Below are positions 6,958-15,800 of a stretch of DNA of 18,511 nt, one piece after another. The translations under genes were made by a program, and so were the position numbers. Below the pieces are notes generated by a model. It searched no databases and was not told where the DNA came from. It worked only from the letters and a program-made list of their open reading frames with translations. How positions within the stretch are numbered: the first letter of the stretch is position 1; each line of letters starts with the position of its first letter. Origin of the DNA: JAAXHE01 sp964551635 (lineage in GTDB: Bacteria > Latescibacterota > UBA2968 > GCA-2709665). The DNA lies in assembly GCA_964551635.1 (NCBI GenBank), contig CAZKDZ010000206.1, positions 1-18,511 of the forward strand. The letters run 5' to 3'.

Positions 6958-8084
6958 TCAGTCCTTCACGACCCGGGTGTGCGTGTACTGGTTTGAGTAG
7001 TTTCTCATATTTCCCGTCGCGTAGACCTGTCTGATTGCCGTAGCCGGGAGCCAATGGATAAACCAGTTGTTGTAGATTTCGCAGATATCCCGCGGTATGC
7101 CCCGGATGACCACTGCTTCCACGTCGACTGCGAGAAACGTGTTGTGGTGGATGAGAATGACGTTCCCGGCAATGTCTGTTCCGTCCTCGCGGTCTCTTCC
7201 TCCGTGCATATCGAAGCTGTGGCTGTTGGCGTTCTCCAGGACCATGTTGTACCTGGCCTCGTAGCTGGTATTCGGCCTGCCCGTGCCCGCGATGTGGTGC
7301 CGGCACCAGTCGAACAGGTTTGCTTCGATGAGCGCTTCGGAGTTGTCCATCACCACGCCGTAGCCCAGACCGTGGCGCTGATTGTGGTGGATATAGTTGT
7401 GGTGGATGTGGTTGTCCGTTGAATTCCTCCGGAGGAAAATCGCGCCGTGGCTCCAGCCCCAGAGTTCGCAGTTGTCCACTTCCAGCCTCGGTTGGAAGGT
7501 CTCGATGGCCCTGGAGTTGGGTATGCTGTAGAACCGCCCTTCCCTCAGGAGCTGCGTCATCTGTTCGGTGCGCCTCATCGAGTCCGGTCCCTCCAGCCTG
7601 AGGCCGGTAAGGCGAACGTCCGGACCGATGGCGACAAACAGCGGGGCCGTATCCAGCTGTTCCGAAAAAATGAGGCCTCCCTCGGAATCGGGCTTGCCCC
7701 GGCCGCTGGCCAGGGTGACGCCCGCCCGGATCTCGACGTCGGTGTCGCCGGTCAGGTCCACCCTCGCGGTGTCCGCCACGTAGACCACCTGCCCCCCTGT
7801 CGCCTGCTTGAGCGCATCCAGCAACTCCGCCCGGCTGGTGACGAAGTAGTCGTACTCCTCAACAAGCTGATCGTATCCCTCGCCGCCGCCGATGGGATTG
7901 CCCGTGGGTTCGAGTCGGCCCCGAACTTGTCGTCAGACAGCAGGGCACGGTTGCTCAAGTCCCGTCCGCCCGTCGGCTCGGTGGGCTCGGGTTCGGGCGC
8001 AGGGGGCGTTTCCTCGCCGCCGCAGGACGCGACAAGGAACAGCGCCGTGAGACAGACAAGCAGCCTGTGAACGGATGTTGTCAT
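6958..8084 (-). pseudogene. Beta-helix lipoprotein paralogue broken by a one-base frameshift
   Basis: The first part, ATG at 8084 with GAGG six bases upstream, encodes a lipoprotein signal (FLVASCGG, Cys21) and a Pro/Glu-rich linker as far as SDDKFGADSNP. The frame then shifts. From about 7905 the next frame continues with the paralogue's sequence (LLDALKQATGGQVVYVADTA and onward) to the stop at 6958. At 7906-7908 this copy has GGG where the intact paralogue has GGGG at 9111-9114. Restoring one G would give a protein of 375 residues, near the paralogue's 377. The repaired product is a secreted, lipid-anchored right-handed beta-helix protein with the same His-rich rungs (HIHHNYIHHN). It may be a real lesion, a switchable homopolymer or a sequencing error. 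As read, it makes only a short secreted fragment. Confidence 0.82.
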
Positions 8085-8162
8085 TTCTGACCTCATCCTG
8101 TGGCGAAGATCGACCCGCTCACCAACGTACAATTCTTTAACAGATCGTCCATCGCACTTCTC

Positions 8163-9296
8163 TCAGTCCTTGGCGACCCGATCGTTGGTGTACTGGTTCG
8201 AGTAGTGGCGGACGTTGCCCTTGGCGTTGGTCTGTTTGACGGCGACGCTTGGGACAGAGTGGATGAACCAGTTGTTGTAGATGTCGCAGTATTCCTCGGG
8301 TACGCCCCGGATGACGACAGCCGCCACGTCGATCGCCAGAAACGTGTTGTGATGTATGGTTATCACGGTGCCGGCGACGTCCGTACCGTCGCCCCGGTCC
8401 CTGCCGCCGTGCATGTCGAAGCTGTGGCTGTTGGCGTTTTCCAGGACCAGGTTGTAGCGGGCCTCGTAACTCGTGCCGGGCCTCCCCGTGCCTGCGATGT
8501 GGTGACGGCACCAGTCGAAGAGGTTGGCTTCGATCAGCGCTTCCGACTGGTCCATCACCACGCCGTACCCCAGACCGTGGCGCTGGTTGTGGTGGAAATA
8601 GTTATGGTGAATGTGGTTGTCCGTGGAATTGGCCCTCAGGAAAATCGCGCCGTGACTCCAGCCAAAGAGTTCACAATTGTCCACTTCCAGGCGGGGCTCG
8701 AAGGTCTCGATGCCCCGGGAGTTGGGGATGCTGTAGTACCGACCTTCCGCACTGAGCTGCCTCATCTGCTCCGTGCGCCTCATCGTGTCCGGGCCCTCCA
8801 GCCGGAGTCCGGTAACGCGCACGCCGGGACCGGTGGCGACAAAGAGTGGGATCGTCTCCAGTTCCTTTGAGTAGACCAGGCCGCCCTCGGTATCGGGCTT
8901 GCCGCGTCCACTGGCCAGCGTGACTCCGCCCGCGATCTCGATTCTCTGGTCGCCCGTAAGATCCACGCTTGCGGAGTCCGCCAGATAGACCACCTGTCCA
9001 CTCGTCGCCTGCTTGAGCGCGTCCAGAAGCTCCGCCCGGTCGGTTACGAAATAGTCGTATTCGTCAACCAGCCGGTCGTATCCTTCACCCCCGCCGATGG
9101 GATTGCCCGTGGGGTTCGAGTCGGCTCCGAACGTGCTGTCCGACAGCAGGGGCCTGGGCTGCCGGGGGGTGTTGTCCGTGGTCTCGGCAGGCGCCGGATC
9201 GGGCGCCGGGGCGGCGGGTTTTTCCTCCCCGCCGCAGGCCGCGAGGAGAATCAGTACGCCGAAAAAGTTGAGCAGCTTGAACAACGTTGCTGGCAT
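8163..9296 (-). CDS. Lipoprotein with right-handed parallel beta-helix domain
   Basis: This is a 377-residue protein. Residues 1-20 are a lipoprotein signal peptide with lipobox LLAAC (lipidated Cys21). A Pro/Ala-rich linker (about 25-50) follows, then a beta-helix domain from about 85 to 370. The rungs are visible as repeated strands: GVRVTGLRLEGPD, RLEVDNCELFGWSHGAIFLR, HIHHNYFHHNQRHGLGYGVV, ALIEANLFDWCRHHIAGTG and VITIHHNTFLAI. The fold is shared by pectate-lyase-like and NosD-like proteins. Conserved His and Asp clusters suggest a carbohydrate-active or metal-binding surface, but I cannot assign a lyase family. The ATG at 9296 is chosen because GAGGTG lies just upstream and the lipobox falls at the right distance; a longer frame upstream to 9461 would run through a repeat element. 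The paralogue lies 78 bp downstream, so the pair is a tandem duplication. Confidence 0.88.
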   Translation of the reverse strand: MPATLFKLLNFFGVLILLAACGGEEKPAAPAPDPAPAETTDNTPRQPRPLLSDSTFGADSNPTGNPIGGGEGYDRLVDEYDYFVTDRAELLDALKQATSGQVVYLADSASVDLTGDQRIEIAGGVTLASGRGKPDTEGGLVYSKELETIPLFVATGPGVRVTGLRLEGPDTMRRTEQMRQLSAEGRYYSIPNSRGIETFEPRLEVDNCELFGWSHGAIFLRANSTDNHIHHNYFHHNQRHGLGYGVVMDQSEALIEANLFDWCRHHIAGTGRPGTSYEARYNLVLENANSHSFDMHGGRDRGDGTDVAGTVITIHHNTFLAIDVAAVVIRGVPEEYCDIYNNWFIHSVPSVAVKQTNAKGNVRHYSNQYTNDRVAKD

Positions 9297-9326
9297 AGAC
9301 ACCTCGCGTACACACCACCCGGTAAG

Positions 9327-9455
9327 TGGGTAGACGGGAGACGTTAGACGGTAGAAGAAATCCTTGCCCCTTATGTTATTCTTCCTTGCCTCACGCATGA
9401 GAAGAAGCCTAACAAGGCAGACAATCTCTCCCCTCTCCCGTCTTGCGTCTAACGG
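9327..9455. repeat. 129-bp MITE-like element, copy A
   Basis: This aligns without gaps to 16236-16364; over the first 102 bases I count about 22 mismatches (roughly 78% identity). Its ends (29 bases each) form imperfect terminal inverted repeats with nine mismatches, built of seven-base units such as TAGACGG-GAGACGT. The interior has CCTTGCCTC and AGAAGCCT-CAAGGCAG shared with copy B. It lies between the PhyH-HEAT stop and the beta-helix start and encodes nothing. It is probably moved in trans, since no transposase is nearby. Confidence 0.75.
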
Positions 9456-9521
9456 ATTCAAGTCTCCATTCGTGAAAGGCAGACTCGCAACGTGTAATTG
9501 AAATCCCGACTTGGATCATAT

Positions 9522-10892
9522 CTAAAACAGATCTTCCCTCGTCGTTATCGGACACCACCGCGCCGTGTTGAGATGGTCCAGGAGGATGTTGAGCGCCTCG
9601 GGCGTCCCGATATACTCAAGCGCCACGGCGGCGTGACCCGACGCGTAGCGGTTCTCGTCCTGAAGCGCCTCCCCGAGCGCGGGAATGGCTGCTTCGGCAT
9701 CCGCCCCGAATCGCGCCAGCGAGTAGGCCGCGTTGTAACGGACCTGGCTGTCATTGTCCTTCAGCGCGTTCGCCAGGGCGGGCACGGCCTCGTCCGGGTT
9801 GCCTGCGATGGTTCCCAGGGCCTCTGCCGCGTGGTGGCGAACCCATTCCGATGGATCTGTCAACGAGGCCGCAAGCGCGGATACGGCCTCCACGGCCGCC
9901 AGTCCCGCGTCGCCCAGGGCGAAGGCGGCATGGCCGCGAACTTTCTCATCGTCATGACCGAGCGCACTCACGAGTTCGGGAACGGCCGGCGCGCCCACGT
10001 CGGCCAACGCATAGGCGGCGTTCAGTTTGACGTTATCATCCTCGGCCTGAAGGGCGCGGCAAAGCGACGCTACGGCAGGCTCCCCGGTTGCGGCCAGTTC
10101 GTAGGCCGCGTTGAGCCGGGCATGTTCGTCGCCGTCGTGGAGCGTACGCGAAAGCGCGTCTACGTTGCCGGCGTGTCCGTTGGCTTTCGACCCGCGCGAC
10201 CACTCCCAGATGCTGTTCCAGACAAACGGGTGCCTGTCGCCCACGTCCGTGTTGCCCCAGGCCTCGTCGGTGTGGTTCCACTCCGGCTGCGTGGGCTCGG
10301 ACATGCGGGTAAACTGGAATTTCATCATATACCGTCTCATGTCCACCTGGTTGGGCATGGCCCGGTGCCAGATGTCGAAGTGGACGATTGCGATCGTACC
10401 GGCTTCGCCGCACACGGAGACACCGGCGTCGTCCGGATTCTCGAGGCGGTCCATGTAGCAGTGCGTGTGCGGAATGACGCCGGTCGGCCCGTTGATCAAT
10501 TCCACGTCCTGGGGGTAATAAAAGGCCATCGCCCACCGGTTGCGGTGGTAACGGAGCTTATAGTAGCCCCAGTAGCTGTCCTTGTGCCATCCTCCACCAG
10601 GACCGTTGGGCTTGTTGAAGTGGCAGTGCCGGTGGACGTGCATGGTGTGATCGTCCCCCAGGATGGACGAGAACGCGCCGCGGACTTCGGGCTGGTCGAA
10701 AACGGTCTGGATTTCGGGAACACGCGGAAGAACGTTGTTGCCGGGGTTGCCTTCCTTCAGGAAGACTTCGTCGGTCTTCCGGTAGATTTCTTCGTGGAAT
10801 TCCGGCGGGAGGTCCACCTTGATCGTGATGAACCCATTGGCGATGAATTCCTGCATTTTCCGGTCGTCGAGAAGGTATTTCGGGTCCGGCAT
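9522..10892 (-). CDS. PhyH-type Fe(II)/2-oxoglutarate dioxygenase fused to HEAT repeats
   Basis: This is a 456-residue two-part protein. Residues 10-235 are a phytanoyl-CoA-dioxygenase-like double-stranded beta-helix. The iron triad is readable as His103 and Asp105 (GWHKDSYWG) with distal His176 (FDIWHRAMPN). Arg186 or Arg187 (RRYMMKF) is the likely 2-oxoglutarate ligand. Residues 244-445 are alpha-helical HEAT/PBS-lyase-type repeats of about 32 residues, each carrying a variant of NAAYALADVG-APAVPELVSAL. PhyH enzymes hydroxylate diverse small molecules, so the substrate cannot be deduced; the HEAT array is likely a partner- or substrate-binding scaffold. No signal peptide is seen, so it should be cytoplasmic. 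The ATG at 10892 follows ACGGAG at nine bases. The upstream antitoxin gene ends 58 bp before it. PhyH proteins are strongly expanded in Poribacteria-like and Latescibacteria-like genomes, which fits the context. Confidence 0.9.
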   Translation of the reverse strand: MPDPKYLLDDRKMQEFIANGFITIKVDLPPEFHEEIYRKTDEVFLKEGNPGNNVLPRVPEIQTVFDQPEVRGAFSSILGDDHTMHVHRHCHFNKPNGPGGGWHKDSYWGYYKLRYHRNRWAMAFYYPQDVELINGPTGVIPHTHCYMDRLENPDDAGVSVCGEAGTIAIVHFDIWHRAMPNQVDMRRYMMKFQFTRMSEPTQPEWNHTDEAWGNTDVGDRHPFVWNSIWEWSRGSKANGHAGNVDALSRTLHDGDEHARLNAAYELAATGEPAVASLCRALQAEDDNVKLNAAYALADVGAPAVPELVSALGHDDEKVRGHAAFALGDAGLAAVEAVSALAASLTDPSEWVRHHAAEALGTIAGNPDEAVPALANALKDNDSQVRYNAAYSLARFGADAEAAIPALGEALQDENRYASGHAAVALEYIGTPEALNILLDHLNTARWCPITTREDLF

Positions 10893-10950
10893 GGCTCAAA
10901 TCTCCGTGAAGATGGTGAACAGCGGCAGGGCGTGTTCGCTCTGTTGCGCC

Positions 10951-11181
10951 TCAACGCGGTCGTGGCGGCGTCAGTGCGTCCGTGCGCGCTCCCGGGGCGA
11001 GCAGCAACTGCTTGAGATCCGGGCGGGCCCGCATCTCCAACCGCCGCCACTCGTCGATGGGTACCAGCACGGCCGTCTCAACGCCGCGCTTGGTCACGAT
11101 CTGAGGGCCTTCGGCCAAGCTCGTCTCCAGCAACTCGCTGAAGCGGGCCTTGGCATCCCGCACTGGCCATGTCTTGCTCAT
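10951..11181 (-). CDS. Type II antitoxin, Phd/YefM family, without adjacent toxin
   Basis: This is a 76-residue protein. The N-terminal MSKTWPVRDAKARFSELLE, then GPQIVTKRGVETAVLVPIDE and WRRLE, follow the Phd/YefM fold, which dimerises and binds operator DNA. In this family the C-terminal tail, here about residues 50-76, wraps the cognate toxin (usually Doc-, RelE- or VapC-like). The start at 11181 has a strong GGAGGTGA site seven bases upstream. A toxin gene would be expected immediately downstream or overlapping. Instead there are 58 non-coding bases and then the PhyH-HEAT gene, and none is upstream either. The tail ends in a basic, proline-rich TPPRPR, so it may be truncated. It is probably an orphan or relic antitoxin; a stand-alone transcription factor is the alternative. 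Confidence 0.85.
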   Translation of the reverse strand: MSKTWPVRDAKARFSELLETSLAEGPQIVTKRGVETAVLVPIDEWRRLEMRARPDLKQLLLAPGARTDALTPPRPR

Positions 11182-11207
11182 GGAGCGTCACCTCCGCCAA
11201 AAGAATG

Positions 11208-11225
11208 ACTAGATATAAAACTAGT
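11208..11225. promoter_or_regulatory. Inverted repeat upstream of the antitoxin gene, possible operator
   Basis: ACTAG and CTAGT flank an eight-base AT-rich spacer, with partial extension of the arms on both sides. The site lies 26-44 bases before the antitoxin start codon. Phd/YefM antitoxins usually bind small palindromes in their own promoters, so autoregulation is plausible. The promoter hexamers themselves are not clear. Confidence 0.35.
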
Positions 11226-11577
11226 TGAATATCCTCGAAATAGCAACAACCAACGGCCGGATAACGGCACTACGTAAGTCCACTCTCCGACGCGTCCTGC
11301 ACACGGCCCTCGGGTTTGATTTTCCGGGATATGGGAATGGGTTTTGTCGCTGCGTTCATCCCTGTATCATATAGGGGATGACCGTCGATGTCAAGGGATC
11401 TTATGGACGAATTCAAGGGTGGAGAAAGTCACTAAATATAAAGCGTATTGCGGATTGCAATAGAAGCCGACAGGTAACATTGGAATCCTCATGAACGTCA
11501 TTTCGGCGTCAGCGGGCTCTGTCGTGGCGTGGAAAATGGGAATAGCTCCCCTTTCTTCTCGCGGCAATAACTGTTGC

Positions 11578-11606
11578 TTTTTCCGACGAACTGGCGAATT
11601 TATACT
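11578..11606 (+). promoter_or_regulatory. Possible promoter of the sigma/anti-sigma operon
   Basis: TATACT at 11601-11606 matches five of six bases of the -10 consensus. The hexamer 17 bases upstream, TTTTTC, is a poor -35. An ECF-type alternative, TGAACC (11606-11611) with CGTGTC (11626-11631), has only 14 bases between, shorter than usual. Either start would give a long leader before the ATG at 11760. Confidence 0.25.
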
Positions 11607-11759
11607 GAACCTCCCGGACAATAACCGTGTCTTGCAGGGTGTGGGTCTGGGTACACAACGTTTCTTCTGCCGATTCCGGGTAAAAAAGTGTTATCCGTAG
11701 ATCTTCAAAATCAACTCACGATTCCGATTCTTCAGCGCGACGATACGCCGGAGTCCCGC

Positions 11760-12320
11760 ATGCCACAGGAACGGGTCCTGATCCAGCAGTGTCTCTCGGG
11801 AAATCAGGACGCGTTCCGGAGGTTGATCGAACCGCACCAGGACTTCGTTTTCCGTGTTGCGCTAGCGGTTCTGGGCAGCCGGGAGGAGGCGGAAGAGGCC
11901 GCTCAGGATGCGTTCGTTCGCGCTTACAGGGGGCTGGGTTCGTTTTCAGGGAAGGTCCCGTTTCAGGCATGGATGTACCGCATTGCGGTTCGGACCGCCC
12001 TGAACGTGCGCAGGCGGAGGCGACGTCGCCTGTTCGAGCGACTGACGCCGCCCGCCTGGTTCGGGGGCCAGGCATCGGCGATGACGGAGGCCCCGGACGT
12101 CCGGATTGCGAAACGGGACGCGCGAATCCGCCTGCGGGCGATAATCGACCGTTTGCCGGAAAAACTCCACGAGGTTGTGGTGTTGACCTATCTGCAGGAA
12201 CTTGCCTGCGGTGAGATCGCGGAAATTCTCAAGATCCCGGAAGGTACTGTAAAATCCCGGCTTCACCGGGCGAGGGAAAAACTGCAGAAAGCCATCGAGA
12301 GACAGGGTCTGCTGGATTGA
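11760..12320 (+). CDS. ECF-type RNA polymerase sigma factor
   Basis: This is a 186-residue group 4 sigma-70 factor. Region 2 spans about residues 15-85: the -10 recognition part is AEEAAQDAFVRAYRGLGSF, followed by FQAWMYRIAVRTALNVRRR. A linker (about 90-122) is followed by region 4 (125-180), with RLPEKLHEVVVLTYLQ and the helix-turn-helix IAEILKIPEGTVKSRLHRA that reads the -35. Regions 1 and 3 are absent, as expected for ECF factors. The ATG at 11760 has GGAG eight bases upstream and gives a typical length; an in-frame GTG at 11688 would add 24 residues with only a weak ribosome site. It is followed after 23 bases by a zinc-finger anti-sigma gene, so its activity is presumably set by release from that membrane protein. 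Its targets are unknown, but the co-transcribed exported TPR/GWxTD protein suggests an envelope role. Confidence 0.95.
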   Translation: MPQERVLIQQCLSGNQDAFRRLIEPHQDFVFRVALAVLGSREEAEEAAQDAFVRAYRGLGSFSGKVPFQAWMYRIAVRTALNVRRRRRRRLFERLTPPAWFGGQASAMTEAPDVRIAKRDARIRLRAIIDRLPEKLHEVVVLTYLQELACGEIAEILKIPEGTVKSRLHRAREKLQKAIERQGLLD

Positions 12321-12343
12321 CCGAAACGAGTGAGGGCTGCAAC

Positions 12344-12817
12344 ATGCTGAATCCGGAATGTCGTAAGACAGGGAAACGAATGCACAGCTATCTGGACGGC
12401 GATTTGTCGCCGCTGGAAGAAGAGGCTATGCGTACACACCTTGCGCGGTGTGGGGACTGCGCGCCCGCGTTCGAGCGGCTGCAGCGAAGCGAGGACGCGG
12501 TCCGGCGCCACTTTGCGGCGACCGTCGTGAATGAGACGGCGCCGGCCGGATTCTGGAATGATCTGTCCGGACGGCTGGGGACGCGGCCGGGGCGGGTTCG
12601 ATGGCGCCTCCAGGACCTCATTGAGAGAATTCCTCGCGGAGTGCTTGCGCCGGTCGCAGTGGCCACAGTGCTGATGCTTGCGGTCTGGGGAATGGAGGTG
12701 TATGAAACCAACCCGCCGGCGGGGAACGGAAGAACGGCGCCGGCGCGGAAGGAACTGGCGCAGATCAAGGCATCAATCCTGGATATGGAAGCCGAACTGG
12801 AGCAACAGTGGAGATAG
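12344..12817 (+). CDS. ZAS-type (zf-HC2) transmembrane anti-sigma factor
   Basis: This is a 157-residue protein. The zinc-binding signature HxxxCxxC is His32-Cys36-Cys39 (THLARCGDC), with Cys6 a possible fourth ligand. It sits in a helical anti-sigma domain with YLDGDLSPLEEEAMRTHL. A single membrane helix spans about residues 100-117 (VLAPVAVATVLMLAVWGM). A short exported tail ends in a heptad-like, coiled-coil segment (135-155). The N-terminal domain should bind and hold the ECF sigma factor encoded just upstream, in the cytoplasm. The ATG at 12344 has GAGGG eight bases upstream; a TTG overlapping the sigma stop codon is less likely. Only five bases separate its stop from the next gene's ATG, so translation is probably coupled. 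The exported tail is short, without a clear sensor domain, so signal input may come through partner proteins or redox loss of zinc. Confidence 0.9.
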   Translation: MLNPECRKTGKRMHSYLDGDLSPLEEEAMRTHLARCGDCAPAFERLQRSEDAVRRHFAATVVNETAPAGFWNDLSGRLGTRPGRVRWRLQDLIERIPRGVLAPVAVATVLMLAVWGMEVYETNPPAGNGRTAPARKELAQIKASILDMEAELEQQWR

Positions 12818-12822
12818 CGGCT

Positions 12823-15800
12823 ATGCGACACTCGATTTCAGTCGTCCTGGGCTTTGCTATATTGGCGGGCACGCACTCAGCCGGCGGCGATACGGTGGAC
12901 GTGCAGGTTCAGGGAATGCAGGGATCGGTGGACAGCATCCATCTGACGTGGGACGGAAGGCGGCCTGTTCCGGCGGATAAATCTGTGCCCGAGACACCGT
13001 CCACCGCGGGCGACTTCAGGGAGATGCTCAAGGACCTGCGTATCCGGAACCGCAGGTCGCTTCTGGAACTCAAACGGGACGTCGATGCGATGAACGCGGC
13101 GCTGGAAGCGGGCTCGGTTGGCGCCGACGAAACCAGGTTGCTTCTCGCCGACATCCGTATGCGCCGCATAGACGCGCGGGTGAGCCTGAACCTGATGGGC
13201 TTTATGAACCGCGTTGCGCAGGATGAGGATCTGTCCGGGTTGTGGAGCGACCCCGTGCGCCTGTTCACACCGACGACGGCAACGCCCAACATCCTGATCG
13301 TGAATCGCACCCGGGGACAGCTGGCCGCGGACGTCTGGGACGCCGATACCATTCGCGTGGTGTATATTCCCGCGTTCTCCGGTTTCGTGAAGGAGGCCTT
13401 GCCGGACCAGAATATGCTGGAGAAAACGGCGAACGTGAAGGCGGATGTCTCCGTACATAGCGCCGCGGCGGTAGCCGTGGCGACCGAAGGGCTCGACGAA
13501 GCCCATGGCGGAGGCATCTCCGGGGCGATAACCGTGGTTTCGGTTTCGGATCCAACCGGGGTGTACGCGCCGACGGGGGCGACCACGGATGACCCTCCCG
13601 CGCGCGGGATGGTGGTCTTTCCGTCCACGATGGTGCCGCGCCCCGAACGGCTGTTGCTGGATCGCGCGGAGCCCGTGGCGATTCGGGACATGGAGGGCGT
13701 CCACGTGGTCGATCTCGTCGACAGCGACATGTTGCTCGAGCGCCTGAAGGCTGCGCCACGGAAGCGGACCGCGGCTTTCGAGCGGACGACGGGCTTTGAG
13801 GGATACTGGGCACAGCACGGTGTACTGCCTGTGCCGGCAGTGCGCGAGCCGGTGTCGTCCTGGTCCGGTGCCGCCCGGCGCCCGGCGCCTCCCCTGGCGC
13901 TGGTGACGGACCCCCGGGGACCCGCGGCATTCAACCAGGGTGTCGGGCTGCTGGTTGCCGGCAAATACGATGAGGCGAGGCAGCGGTTCGAAGATGCGAT
14001 CTCCGAAGACGATGGGTACGCGCCTTCCTATGTGGGGCTGGGAAGGGCATATATGGAGAAGGGGGACCGGGAAGACGCGGAATACTATCTGAAAAAGGCG
14101 TTGAAGCGGTCGCCCGGGTCTCCTTCGGCGTTAAAGGCGCTCAGCGACGTGGCGATGCGGGGCGAGGACTGGGGGGACCAGAAGAAGTGGACGGGACAGA
14201 TTCTGGCCCTGGATCCGCAAAACCCGGAAGCGCTCTACAGGAGGGCGATCGCCTACAGGGAATCCGGCAAGCACAAGGGAACGGTTGCGAGATGGCTGGA
14301 CTGGCGGCGCTCGGAGCGGCACTTCAGGCAACTTCTGGATAAGGCGCCTCAATACCGGGACGCTTTGTATCAGTTCGCGGTACTGCGACGCTATGACAAG
14401 GCGTTTAGAAGGGCGATCCGACTGGGCGAGAGTCAGGTGCGGATCAAGCCGGATGAACTCATACACCGGCGCAGGCTGCGTCGTCTGTACCTGTATTTCC
14501 TGGACAATACGGATCCGAAGGACGCGTTGAAGTGGTTGCGCAGGCATGGCACCGAGTACGCGCGATACTTCGAGGGCGAGGCCCTTCGGCTTGCCGGACG
14601 GACGGCGCGCGCCGATACGGTGCTGCGATCATGGCTGGCGTCGGACCCGTCTCTGAGTGTAATACCGGCCTATCTTTCCTTGACGCGCAACGCCTACGGA
14701 CGCGAGGAAATCGAGATCGGAGAGGGCCATTTCAACAAGGCTGTGGAAAGCATCCGGGACTCGCTGGACGCGCAGCTGATGTACGAAGACGTCAAATATG
14801 TCGTAACCGTTGAGGAGATGGAAGCGTTTTCCAGGCTCGAATCGCCGGAGGGCTATCGGGAGTTCTTCCGGAAGGTCTGGGTGAGCCGGGATCCCACCCC
14901 CGCCGTGTCTCCCAACGTGCGGCTTGCGGAGCACTACCGGCGAATCCTGTATGCCGAACGATATTACATTTACGATGGATTTCGTACCTGGTTCTACGAT
15001 CCGGACCAGGGCGACAACATCCCCTATCCAACTACGGTCGAGTTGAACGACCGGTTCAACGATCCGGGTCTCATATACATACGTCACGGCCGCCCGTCGG
15101 ATACGCAGAAGTTCTCAATGGCCGAAGTCTGGCACTACTGGAAGACGGATGCATTTGACAAGATGGTGTTCAATTTCGTTGCAACCCCCAGCAGTATGGG
15201 TTCCAACTGGCGTCTTGTGGAGTCCCTGTCCGGCTCGGGGAACTATGGACGGCGGCTGCGGTGGGAGAATGAAAAACTCAGGCGCGAGGTGCGCAAGTCG
15301 GTTGAGACGGGGCTGCAGACGGACCGCCACACCTGGGAGGACGACGTGGATGACCTCGACTACGAGTCCTACCTGGCCTATTTCAAGGGCGATAGCGGCA
15401 GGGGGGACGTCGAGCTGTATTACGGAATGCCATTCAAGGCACTGAAGAAAGACTTCCGTGAATTACCCGATTCGGCTGCAATCTATGAATACGGTCTGGC
15501 GCTGCACGACACGCAATGGAACCGGTACGAGAACCTGACCGGGTACGTGCGTAAATCCCACGTCGAACGGTCGCGTTACGAGGACCGGAGCTTTGGCGTA
15601 CTCCGATTTTCCGCGAACCCCGATTCAGGCCACGCGGCGTTTTTCCTGAGACCCTCGCGGGACAACCTCCTGGGCGGCTGGAAGCAGAATGTCCGAATAC
15701 CCGACTTTTCGGAGACGAATCTTGATATGAGCAGCGTCGTGCCGGCCCACGTGATCCGGGCCGACGAGGAAGGAGCCGCCGGATTCAACCTTCGCGGCAT

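Larger units (their letters stand above)
11182..11759. other. Divergent intergenic region, no convincing gene
   Basis: This is a stretch of about 580 bp between the minus-strand antitoxin and the plus-strand sigma factor. Its base composition is more AT-rich than the flanking genes. Short frames of 69-76 codons exist on both strands but lack good ribosome sites and recognisable protein features. Visible signals are the ACTAG inverted repeat near the antitoxin, an imperfect palindrome at 11360-11376 (CCCTGTAT and ATATAGGG), ATTGC/GCAAT arms near 11450, and a possible sigma-factor promoter near 11600. A small RNA cannot be excluded. Confidence 0.5.

Noticed and set aside
9343..9413. Integron attC-like core sites: GTTAGAC at 9343-9349 and GCCTAAC at 9407-9413.
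   Set aside because: The two cores are in the inside-out order for an attC site, copy B of the same element lacks them, and there is no integrase or cassette array.
9498..11015. Long open frame of 505 codons on the plus strand opposite the PhyH-HEAT gene.
   Set aside because: The minus-strand frame has intact dioxygenase ligands, HEAT repeats and a ribosome site; the plus-strand frame is a high-GC shadow without recognisable features.
11391..11621. Possible 76-residue protein on the minus strand in the divergent gap.
   Set aside because: It has no clear ribosome site, no family resemblance, and lies in AT-rich sequence with a frame on the other strand of similar quality.
11688..11759. GTG at 11688 as a longer start for the sigma factor.
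   Set aside because: The extra 24 residues are not sigma-like and the upstream ribosome site is weak; ATG at 11760 has GGAG at a good distance.
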